From Candidatus Yanofskybacteria bacterium RIFCSPLOWO2_02_FULL_44_18 (GTDB lineage: Bacteria; Patescibacteriota; Minisyncoccia; 2-02-FULL-40-12; GWA2-44-9): 44,127 bases of DNA. Location: positions 1 to 44,127 of the forward strand of contig MGKT01000007.1 of NCBI GenBank assembly GCA_001794755.1, read 5' to 3'. The position numbers and the translations under genes were made by a program. The notes below the pieces were generated by a model. The model did not search any database, was not told the DNA's origin, and saw nothing but the letters and a program-made list of their open reading frames with translations. This document shows, piece after piece, positions 1 to 7,716 of the stretch (the first letter of the stretch is position 1; each line of letters begins with the position of its first letter).

Positions 1-327
1 AATGGGCACGACTTTTAAATCTGGGACAGCCCCAAGTAGTTGTGAAATTAAGTAATTGCCGGGATCATTTATTCCCGGCGTGCCCGCGTCTGAAACGAGA
101 GCGATTTTTTTGCCTTCTTTCAGCCAATTTGCAATTTCTATGATTTTCTTCTCGTCGCTGTGCTGATGATACGCCACCAGCTGTTTATTGATGTTGTAAC
201 GTTCAAGCAAAACTCTAGTTACTCTGGTATCCTCGGCCAATATTAAATCAGCATTGGAAAGAACATTAATCGCTCGAATTGAGATATCTTCGAGATTTCC
301 AATGGGCGTCGCTACTATGTACAGCAT
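1..327 (-). CDS. rsmI: 16S rRNA (cytidine-2'-O)-methyltransferase RsmI, N-terminal part (truncated by window edge)
   Basis: Reverse complement from 327 reads MLYIVATPIGNLEDISIRAINVLSNADLILAEDTRVTRVLLERY...SDAGTPGINDPG, characteristic of RsmI. Confidence 0.93.
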   Translation of the reverse strand, partial: MLYIVATPIGNLEDISIRAINVLSNADLILAEDTRVTRVLLERYNINKQLVAYHQHSDEKKIIEIANWLKEGKKIALVSDAGTPGINDPGNYLISQLLGAVPDLKVVPI

Positions 328-1373
328 TATGATGTAACTTTCCTCGATCTTTTTTCCCTAGCCATGTCCTCGAAAATCTCCACTATTACAGTCGAGACCG
401 GGACCGAGAGAATCATGCCGGGAATACCGGCCAGTTGAGCGCCGACGAGAAGAGCGATAATGACCACGACGGGATTAAGACCGATGGTTTTGCCCAAAAC
501 AAGAGGCACCAGTATGTGATTTTCGATTTGCTGAACAACGATATAAAATATCAAAACCCACAGCCCCAATGTCGGTTCCTGCATAAATGCCAGTATAATC
601 GCCGGAATCGCGGCTATTACCGGTCCGACAATCGGTATTATTTCCAACAGCATCGCCCACACCCCCAGAATCAAAGCAAATCTGATTCCGAGCAACGATA
701 GTCCGATGTACACCATCAGACCGACGATAAGCGAAAGAAGGAGTTGGCCCTGGAGCCATCGGCCCACTTTTACTTCGGTCCTCTTCCAGAGACTGATGGC
801 GTACTCTTCATATTTGTCGGGAACCACCGCTCCTAAAAAAGACTCGATGCCCTTTTTCATGACCGAGAGATAGAAAGAAATGACTAAAATGGCGACGAAA
901 GAGAATAAACCGCCGAATATGCTTACAACAAATCCGACAATTGATTGGGCCGATTGTTGGAAGTAAGTTGACAAAGTCTCAAAAACATTCTGAACCTCGC
1001 TCAAAAAATCAAGATATCTGGGCGCTCCGGCTTGAGCTTTTTCCAAAGAAACGGATATCTTATCAACCACTCCCGGCAGCATGCCCGCTAACCTGTCGAT
1101 GTCTTGTGAAAAATAAGGTATCACCAGAGAAAAGACCAAAGTAATCAGGCCTAGGACTATTCCGAAAAGCAGAATAACCCCCAAGAGGCGCGGAAATCCC
1201 TTTTCTTCTATCCAATCGGCAAACGGCGATATGGCTGAAGCGATAATCAGGGCAAATAGAAAAATAATTAAAACGTCTTTTAAAAGATAGAGAAGAATCA
1301 CAAGAACAACAACTGAAATTGCTTTTAATATGCTGGCGGACGATATTTCAATTTGGATTTTTGAATCGGGCAT
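327..1373 (-). CDS. AI-2E family transporter (PerM-like), multi-TM
   Basis: 348-aa ORF with many TM segments and the family-typical C-terminal part (QQIENHILVPLVLGKTIGLNPVVVIIALLVGAQLAGIPGMILSVPV); stop overlaps the rsmI start (TAATG). Confidence 0.9.
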   Translation of the reverse strand: MPDSKIQIEISSASILKAISVVVLVILLYLLKDVLIIFLFALIIASAISPFADWIEEKGFPRLLGVILLFGIVLGLITLVFSLVIPYFSQDIDRLAGMLPGVVDKISVSLEKAQAGAPRYLDFLSEVQNVFETLSTYFQQSAQSIVGFVVSIFGGLFSFVAILVISFYLSVMKKGIESFLGAVVPDKYEEYAISLWKRTEVKVGRWLQGQLLLSLIVGLMVYIGLSLLGIRFALILGVWAMLLEIIPIVGPVIAAIPAIILAFMQEPTLGLWVLIFYIVVQQIENHILVPLVLGKTIGLNPVVVIIALLVGAQLAGIPGMILSVPVSTVIVEIFEDMAREKRSRKVTS

Positions 1374-2653
1374 TAAATGGTAAGTATACTCCTAAACTCT
1401 GAATCGTCCTTGAAGGGTCCGATTAAAGCAAGATTTAGTTTCCTATTGTCGAAAACATCTCTTGCCACGTTAAGAATATCTTCGGCCGTTACTTCGTTAA
1501 TTTTAGCTAGCTTTTCTTCGGGCGTCAAAACTTTACCGAAGAACAAAGCGGTTCCTCCGTATTCGCCTGCGATATTTCTGGAGTTTTCAAGAAATATGGC
1601 CAGGCTTCCCTTGGCGTGATCTTTGGCTTGGCGCAGCTCTTTTTCAGTAATGCCGTGTTCTTTAATTTTCCGTAATTCGTCTATAACGACTTTAATCGCT
1701 TCGTGGGTCTTGTCCTTATTTACCCCGGCCCGGACGGTGAATATTCCGGTGTCGGTAGACATATCGGCATCGCTCCCCACGTAATATGCCAGGCCTCTTT
1801 TTTCCCTAACCTCCTGGAATAACCGCGAGCTCATGCCACCCCCCAATATCATTGCCAAAAGACTTTCGGCATATCTCTTTTCATCGAACATATGATATGC
1901 CCGCAAACCAATGTAAAAATGGGATTGGTTCGTATCTTTCCATGAAATCAATATTTCCGGTTTTTCCTGGGCTTCGATTACCGCCGGCTTGCCAACGGGT
2001 TTGCTTTCTCTCAAATGCTCAAATGTTTTTATGACTTTTTCTTTCGCCTCCTCGATGTTTATATTGCCGGCAACAGCAATAACGGTATTTCCGGATACAT
2101 AGTGGGTATTAAAATAATTGACAAAATCTTGCCTTTTCAGATTTATTATCGTTTCTTTATTTCCCGCTATTTCCCATCCGGCCGGCTGGTCGCCGTAAAT
2201 CAGTTCTTCCAACAGTTCAGCGACATGAGAAGTGGGGTCATCATGCCTCATGTTTATTTCCTCCAAAATAACCCCCTTCTCCATCGTAATATCTCTCTCG
2301 TCTAATTTTGAATTAAGATAAATGTCGGACACGACATCCAGTATCAAATCGAATTTGTCGGAGCTGGAGCGGGCGTAATATGCTGTGTTTTCTTTGCTGG
2401 TAAAAGCGTTGTAGTCGGCTCCGATGGATTCCAACTCTTGAGAAATATCCAGCGGTCCGGGCCGGCGCGACGTTCCTTTGAACATCATGTGTTCTAGAAA
2501 ATGGGATATGCCGCTTATTTCTTTGGTTTCATATTTGGAACCGGTTCCGGCGATTACCATGACAGTCACGGTTCTAGTTCCTTCCATCGGCACCAAAACG
2601 AGCCTTAGGCCCGAAGACAAAGTTTCAAATGTGTATTTAGAATCCATGTTCAT
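1373..2653 (-). CDS. M16 family zinc metallopeptidase (processing-peptidase-like)
   Basis: HFLEHMMFKGT inverted zinc motif (HxxEH), 426 aa. Confidence 0.93.
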   Translation of the reverse strand: MNMDSKYTFETLSSGLRLVLVPMEGTRTVTVMVIAGTGSKYETKEISGISHFLEHMMFKGTSRRPGPLDISQELESIGADYNAFTSKENTAYYARSSSDKFDLILDVVSDIYLNSKLDERDITMEKGVILEEINMRHDDPTSHVAELLEELIYGDQPAGWEIAGNKETIINLKRQDFVNYFNTHYVSGNTVIAVAGNINIEEAKEKVIKTFEHLRESKPVGKPAVIEAQEKPEILISWKDTNQSHFYIGLRAYHMFDEKRYAESLLAMILGGGMSSRLFQEVREKRGLAYYVGSDADMSTDTGIFTVRAGVNKDKTHEAIKVVIDELRKIKEHGITEKELRQAKDHAKGSLAIFLENSRNIAGEYGGTALFFGKVLTPEEKLAKINEVTAEDILNVARDVFDNRKLNLALIGPFKDDSEFRSILTI

Positions 2654-2688
2654 ATTCTGATTATACCGAATTAAGAGATTATGTAATG

Positions 2689-2760
2689 TGCCGGTGAATG
2701 GAGTTGAACCATTTTCTGAGCGTTATGAGTGCTCCGTTCTAACCGTTGAACTACACCGGC
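2689..2760 (-). tRNA. tRNA-Met (CAU), elongator-type
   Basis: Cloverleaf on reverse strand GCCGGTGTAGTTCAACGGTTAGAACGGAGCACTCATAACGCTCAGAAAATGGTTCAACTCCATTCACCGGCA; anticodon CAT; no encoded CCA. Confidence 0.9.
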
Positions 2761-2839
2761 CGCCAAAATACCATATTATTTTACACTTTTTCTTGATTTC
2801 TTCAAATTGAAGGAGTATGATATTAAGGTAATTTAATAT

Positions 2840-2914
2840 CCCGGGGTGGAGCAGTGGCAGCTCGCCAGGCTCATAACCTGGAGGTCGCAAGTTCGAATCT
2901 TGCCCCCGGAACCA
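2840..2914 (+). tRNA. initiator tRNA-fMet (CAU)
   Basis: CCCGGGGTGGAGCAGTGGCAGCTCGCCAGGCTCATAACCTGG...CCCCGGAACCA; C1:A72 mismatch typical of initiators; encoded CCA. Confidence 0.92.
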
Positions 2915-2917
2915 CCA

Positions 2918-2953
2918 AAAATAAAACACCCTGAATAGGTGTTTTATTTTAAC
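2918..2953. terminator. bidirectional-looking Rho-independent terminator after tRNA-fMet
   Basis: AAAATAAAACACC-ctgaata-GGTGTTTTATTTT perfect 13-bp stem. Confidence 0.75.
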
Positions 2954-2988
2954 TAAATCGTTTTTATTCCCTTGCCTACTTGCGCCTT

Positions 2989-3070
2989 GGTGGAGGCGGA
3001 ACTTTCGGTCACGGATAATTTGCTCGCCAGCCGCTTGCAAATTTCCGCGACCCCGCCAGCGGCGGGATTT
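2989..3070 (-). repeat. dispersed hairpin element, copy A (tRNA-tail-like end plus GGTCGCGGAAATTT/AAATTATCCGTGACC hairpin)
   Basis: TTCGGTCACGGATAATTT (3004-3021) and AAATTTCCGCGACCCCG (3039-3055) are shared exactly with copy B at 30620-30662. Confidence 0.75.
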
Positions 3071-3074
3071 ATGA

Positions 3075-3590
3075 TTAGATGCCGTCTGATATGTTGGCCT
3101 GAAGATTAATCGTTGCTGTATTTTCCGTTACTCCGCCCGCGGACCGGCAATCTATTCCCATCATATAGGGCAAAGCCTTGCTTGTTTTAACCGTAACCAC
3201 TTTCCAGCTGTAGCCGGCCAGTGTATAGGTATCGGCATCAAGCTTTAATGTTTTGGTATCTGATGATCTGTTGTCTAAAAGAATTTTCTCTCCGGTCTTT
3301 AAGGCCATCTGGCCCGGCGTAGCTTGGCATTGAGCGTTAAATTGAATCGTTTTGGTTTTATACTGACTCAATATATCGCTGTAACTGACATTGGTCCCGC
3401 TTGCTGTGCCGCCGCCGGTTGTTTTGGTTGATGACTTTGTCCCAGATGACACAGAGCTTCCCGAAACTGAAGGAGACGGTGAAACGTTGTCTCCAGTCGG
3501 CCCGATCGACCCGTTGTTCTTGGTCACCATCCAAATACCGTATCCCGCCACGGCAATGACGATGACCCAGACTATAGTTTGTTTTGACAT
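3075..3590 (-). CDS. membrane-anchored hypothetical protein, Ser/Thr/Gly-rich linker plus C-terminal beta-rich (cupredoxin-like?) domain
   Basis: Start trimmed to MSKQTIVWVIVIAVAGYGIWMV (single TM) inside the longer ORF 3075..3821. Confidence 0.7.
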   Translation of the reverse strand: MSKQTIVWVIVIAVAGYGIWMVTKNNGSIGPTGDNVSPSPSVSGSSVSSGTKSSTKTTGGGTASGTNVSYSDILSQYKTKTIQFNAQCQATPGQMALKTGEKILLDNRSSDTKTLKLDADTYTLAGYSWKVVTVKTSKALPYMMGIDCRSAGGVTENTATINLQANISDGI

Positions 3591-3662
3591 ATGTTTAATT
3601 ATATTCCCTCTTGCGTATTGTCGAAAGTGGATAATTGCCCTTACCCCTTTCTCTGCGTTCCC

Positions 3663-3690
3663 TTTACTTTCACGGGAAAGAGAGTATAAT
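3663..3690 (+). promoter_or_regulatory. sigma70-like promoter for the zinc-ribbon cassette
   Basis: TTTACT-N16-TATAAT (3663-3668 / 3685-3690). Confidence 0.5.
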
Positions 3691-3751
3691 GAAGCAATTC
3701 GGTAATTCCCATTAACCGCCCCTACGGGGCACCTTCTCTGAAGGAGACGTA

Positions 3752-4012
3752 ATGGAACAAACGCTGGGAACTGGCCAAGGCAGGTTTTTGCCGGAGGTGG
3801 TTCGTTGTGAGTGCGGGACAATTGTCACCCCATGGCGATTGTCCGACGGTGTGCGCTTCTGCGAGAAGTGCGCATGCCGGAAGTGCGGCGGTCAGATCGA
3901 ACTGAACCGCCGTCGGAATGACCGTGATCTTTGTCTGAGCTGCCAGCTCAGCAAAGACCAATTGGACGTCCGCGTGCGGAACACGCGCCGACGGACCAAG
4001 AACCACCACTGA
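3752..4012 (+). CDS. small Cys-rich zinc-ribbon protein
   Basis: 86 aa with CxC...CxxCxCxxC...CxxC; SD GAAGGAG upstream; GC-rich relative to neighbours. Confidence 0.65.
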   Translation: MEQTLGTGQGRFLPEVVRCECGTIVTPWRLSDGVRFCEKCACRKCGGQIELNRRRNDRDLCLSCQLSKDQLDVRVRNTRRRTKNHH

Positions 4013-4224
4013 AATACGTAGTGCCCGATCCCAGCCGGGCACGCCCCCTTGCATGTTTACGGTAGAGGCCGCTTGTCAGCAGAGCATTATCGCTCAACGC
4101 TGAGCCGCAATTCGGCCTTACCATTCCCTTCGTTCGCTCGTCGCCGCTTGTCGTCGTCGTCCGCCCGGAGGGTTTTATTTTCCTTTATTACTTATTCTTC
4201 TCATGGTATTTTAAAATGTGAGAT

Positions 4225-4309
4225 GGAGGGTTCGCCTAATGGTATGGCACTGGTTTCGAAAACCAGCAGGTGAAAGCCTTTAGAGGTTCGAGTCCTCTAC
4301 CCTCCGCCA
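4225..4309 (+). tRNA. tRNA-Ser (CGA)
   Basis: GGAGGGT...CTGGT-TTCGAAA-ACCAG, long variable arm, TTCGAGT loop, ACCCTCC G CCA. Confidence 0.93.
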
Positions 4310-4319
4310 ACCTTTTTAG

Positions 4320-4410
4320 GATGGGGTGCGTGAGTGGTTGAAACGGGAAGTCTTGAAAACTTCTGTACCGCAAAACGGTACCGTGGGTTCGAATCCCACC
4401 CCCATCGCCA
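4320..4410 (+). tRNA. tRNA-Ser (UGA)
   Basis: GATGGGG...GAAGT-CTTGAAA-ACTTC, long variable arm, TTCGAAT, CCCCATC G CCA. Confidence 0.93.
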
Positions 4411-4931
4411 TGATTGAAATCATCGATCTCCGAAATAAAAAAACAGAAGAAGCGCCAAAGATAGTGGAGCCAAAAAAGTATGAGACTTCAATCTCTTGGA
4501 CCGTGGAAGAAAGGGCAAATTTTAGAAAATCGTTTCTTTTTTCTATCTTTCTCATCGTATTTGGCATCGTCCTGTTTTTTTTGATAAACAATATTTTATT
4601 TTCTATAGTCCTGACGCTTGGAGGCATAGTCCTGATTCTTTCAAACACGAAAAAAGAAAATAAAATCAATATTTGTATTAATACATTAGGAGTGGAAATA
4701 AATGAAAGAATGTATACTTACGCTAAGATTAAATCCTTTTGGATTGACTATATCCCCGGCCGCACGGGAGAATTAAGTTTAGAAATTAAAAAGTGGTATA
4801 TGCCCTATTTGAGAATATCACTGGATTCGACAAACCCTTTGGAAATCCGCCATTTGATGATAGAATACGTACCCGAAAAGAAACATGAGCCTTCGACAGT
4901 TGATATCATTCTAAAAAGGCTGGGGATGTAA
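4410..4931 (+). CDS. hypothetical membrane protein with two TM segments
   Basis: Start trimmed to MIEIIDLRNKKTEE; upstream part of ORF 4326..4931 is tRNA-Ser sequence. Confidence 0.75.
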   Translation: MIEIIDLRNKKTEEAPKIVEPKKYETSISWTVEERANFRKSFLFSIFLIVFGIVLFFLINNILFSIVLTLGGIVLILSNTKKENKINICINTLGVEINERMYTYAKIKSFWIDYIPGRTGELSLEIKKWYMPYLRISLDSTNPLEIRHLMIEYVPEKKHEPSTVDIILKRLGM

Positions 4932-4934
4932 TTT

Positions 4935-5007
4935 GTCTTCGTAGCTCAATGGATAGAGCATCTGCTTGCGGAGCAGAAGGTTGCGCGTTCGAGTCGCGCC
5001 GAGGACG
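4935..5007 (+). tRNA. tRNA-Arg (GCG)
   Basis: GTCTTCGTAGCTCAATGGATAGAGCATCTGC-TTGCGGA-GCAGA...GCGCG TTCGAGT CGCGC CGAGGAC G; CCA not encoded. Confidence 0.9.
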
Positions 5008-5068
5008 CAATATTTTAAAGCCGCGTAGGCTTTCAATTCCCTCGTTCAAGTGGTATGAAATATATGCC

Positions 5069-7180
5069 ATGATTAGTCTCGCCACTCCGATACAGGAACT
5101 AAAAAATGTCGGGCCGAGGAATATTTCCAAATTGAAGAAGCTCGGCATACAGACAGTCCGCGAATTGCTTTGGCATTTTCCGGCTCGGTATGAAGATTAT
5201 CGAGATATCTCAACCATTGATTCAGTCGAACCAGGGCAAAAAGTAAATATCGTCGGGAATATTATCAAGATGGCGATAAGGCAGATTTTCCCGCGGCGAA
5301 TGATAATTGTATCGGCCATAGTTGAAGACGACACTGGCCGAATAACGGCTGTCTGGTTCAACCAGCCTTACATTGCCAATACTCTGAAAGAGGGAGTCCG
5401 GGTTAGTTTAGCCGGCAAAGTCACTCTTACCAAAAAGGGATTGCAGCTCTCAAGTCCGACATACGAGAAAATAAACACTCAATATTTTGAGCCGCAATTA
5501 AAACATACCGGCGGCTTAATACCCGTATATCCAGAAACGGAAGGAATCACATCAAAATACTTGAGATTTTTAATAAAGCCGATAATAGACAAGATCAATA
5601 TCCCGGATATGCTGCCTGGAACGGTAAGTGATAAACTGGGTTTTCCCGATGTCAGCTGGGCCATCAAAAATATCCATTATCCGTCAACATTATCCGACGC
5701 CGAAAAAGCCAGGGAAAGGCTCGCCTTCGACGATCTTCTGCTTTTCCAATTCAAAGCATTATTGGAAAGAAGAAAAATAAATCAGTACAAATCCATTCCC
5801 GTCCCTCTGGAGGCAGAATTAATAAAAGAATACATATCAAAACTTCCGTTTGAGTTAACCGGAGACCAGAAAATAGCGATATACGAAATACTTAAAGATT
5901 TAGAAAAAAGCTACCCCATGAATCGCCTGCTGGAGGGAGACGTCGGCAGCGGCAAAACGGTTGTTGCCGCAATTTGCGCTCTGGAAACAGTCCACCGGGG
6001 ATATCAAGCGGTATTCATGGCTCCGACTGAAGTTCTGGCAAACCAACATTTTAGAACGATAAGAAACCTGACATATCCTTTTGGAACCAGTGTTGCTCTT
6101 TTAACATCAAACAGTTCTCGGATAAATGACGATATATATAAAAAACCGGCATTGAAAAAATTGATTTCCGAGGGGAAAGCCGACATTGTCATCGGCACCC
6201 ATGCCGTCATTCAAAAAGACGTAAAATTCAACAAATTGGCTTTGGTGATAATTGATGAACAGCATCGATTCGGCATAAATCAGCGCAAGGCCCTGGTTCG
6301 GAGAACGGAATCTGTACCGCACCTTTTAAGCATGACGGCCACCCCTATTCCCCGTTCTTTGGCTCTCACTATATACGGCGATCTCGATATTTCCATAATC
6401 AAAGAGAAGCCGAAAAATAGGCGGAAAATTATAACCAGAATTATTTCTCCCGAAGAAAGAGAGGAGGCATACAATTTCATATCATCTCAAGTGAAAAACG
6501 GCAGACAAGTATTTGTCGTCTGCCCGAGAATAGAATTAGCCAAAAAAGAAGAAGGCGGAGAGCCGAAAAAACAAACGAAAATGGATTCGATATGGGCGGA
6601 AGTGAAAGCGGTCCAAGAAGAGCACAAAAAGCTTTCCGGGGAAATATTTCCCGGTTTAAGGGTGGCCATGCTTCACGGAAAATTAAAGCCGAAGGAAAAA
6701 CAAGAAATAATGGCTGATTTTAAGAACGAAAAAATAGATATTTTGGTGGCAACATCGGTCATTGAAGTCGGGGTTGATATCCCCAACGCCAGCATAATGA
6801 TGATTGAAAGCGCGGAGAGATTCGGTTTGGCCCAGCTCCATCAATTCCGAGGCCGTGTCGGCCGGGCCGAGCATCAATCATATTGCCTTCTTTTCACATC
6901 TTCGGGCATGAGCAATACCAGACTAAAAGCTCTCATAAAACACGACGATGGTTTCAGATTGGCCGAACAAGATATGGCGACACGCGGGCCGGGCGAATTT
7001 TTCGGCATAAAACAGTCCGGCATGGCCGACCTAGCAATGGCTTCTTTGGCCAATGTCGAATTGATTAAAAAAGCCCGGGCTACAGCTCGTGCGCTTCTTA
7101 AAGACGACCCGTCAATAAAAAAACTACCGCTCCTTAAGGAGCGGCTGGATCAGATTCAGAAGCTGGTACATTTTGAATAG
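5069..7180 (+). CDS. recG: ATP-dependent DNA helicase RecG
   Basis: Wedge/OB domain, LLEGDVGSGKTVVA Walker A, DEQHRFG, SMTATPIPR, QFRGRVGRAEHQSYC; start trimmed past the tRNA. Confidence 0.96.
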   Translation: MISLATPIQELKNVGPRNISKLKKLGIQTVRELLWHFPARYEDYRDISTIDSVEPGQKVNIVGNIIKMAIRQIFPRRMIIVSAIVEDDTGRITAVWFNQPYIANTLKEGVRVSLAGKVTLTKKGLQLSSPTYEKINTQYFEPQLKHTGGLIPVYPETEGITSKYLRFLIKPIIDKINIPDMLPGTVSDKLGFPDVSWAIKNIHYPSTLSDAEKARERLAFDDLLLFQFKALLERRKINQYKSIPVPLEAELIKEYISKLPFELTGDQKIAIYEILKDLEKSYPMNRLLEGDVGSGKTVVAAICALETVHRGYQAVFMAPTEVLANQHFRTIRNLTYPFGTSVALLTSNSSRINDDIYKKPALKKLISEGKADIVIGTHAVIQKDVKFNKLALVIIDEQHRFGINQRKALVRRTESVPHLLSMTATPIPRSLALTIYGDLDISIIKEKPKNRRKIITRIISPEEREEAYNFISSQVKNGRQVFVVCPRIELAKKEEGGEPKKQTKMDSIWAEVKAVQEEHKKLSGEIFPGLRVAMLHGKLKPKEKQEIMADFKNEKIDILVATSVIEVGVDIPNASIMMIESAERFGLAQLHQFRGRVGRAEHQSYCLLFTSSGMSNTRLKALIKHDDGFRLAEQDMATRGPGEFFGIKQSGMADLAMASLANVELIKKARATARALLKDDPSIKKLPLLKERLDQIQKLVHFE

Positions 7181-7664
7181 CGGCTAGGCCCTTTACTATT
7201 TCCAGTTTCTTCTGTAATTCTTTTTGTCTTGCGTCAATTTGAGCGACTTCACATTTTAGATCATTATATTTTCTGCCAACGTCTGACAGCTCCGGTTTTA
7301 TGGCTCGCGAACGCTTTCCAATTTCTTCCAATTCTTCAGAAAAGGATATTTCCGCAGCCTTGAATGATGCCGTCCGGTACAAATCAAACAGAGCGCCCAT
7401 TGAAATATTTCCATCACTATTATGACTTTCAAGAAATGCGGCGATGGTCATTTCATCAACTCCCCTGTTCCGAAACACCAAAGAATCAACGGAATGGGGA
7501 CCGATACTTATTTTCATAATATCCGCGCAGATATTTAAACACGGTTCGCAAACATGAATTGTGGCCGTCAATGGCGAATCACCCGCGCCGCAGAAGGTGC
7601 AATTTTTATCTGATTTTGCCGAATTATTGTTGTAAATGTTCGTCTGCGAGAAATTCGACATCAT
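7134..7664 (-). CDS. orphan ClpX-type C4 zinc-finger protein with coiled-coil C-terminus, no AAA+ domain
   Basis: CTFCGAGDSPLTATIHVCEPCLNICADIM resembles the ClpX N-terminal zinc-binding domain; strong SD AGGAGG upstream of ATGATG. Confidence 0.7.
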   Translation of the reverse strand: MMSNFSQTNIYNNNSAKSDKNCTFCGAGDSPLTATIHVCEPCLNICADIMKISIGPHSVDSLVFRNRGVDEMTIAAFLESHNSDGNISMGALFDLYRTASFKAAEISFSEELEEIGKRSRAIKPELSDVGRKYNDLKCEVAQIDARQKELQKKLEIVKGLAAIQNVPASESDPAAP

Positions 7665-7716
7665 TACCTCCTAAAAAAGAATATTCTAGCACATTACATC
7701 ATTTCATCAACACGGA

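Noticed and set aside
435-1144. ORFs antisense to the AI-2E transporter and similar short antisense ORFs elsewhere (e.g. 1852..2305, 9921..10190, 12991..13194, 21098..21628, 21990..22610)
   Set aside because: No domain signal, low-complexity or basic composition, fully overlapping strong genes.
2723-3040. ORF 2723..3040 (MQAAGEQIIRDRK...)
   Set aside because: Spans tRNA genes, a terminator and the dispersed hairpin element; FRGQDSNLRPPGYEPGELPLL is the familiar spurious translation of antisense tRNA sequence.
4949-5068. Annotated upstream start of the recG ORF (MDRASACGAEGCAFESRRGR...)
   Set aside because: This part is tRNA-Arg sequence and its trailer; RecG-like sequence begins at about M5069.
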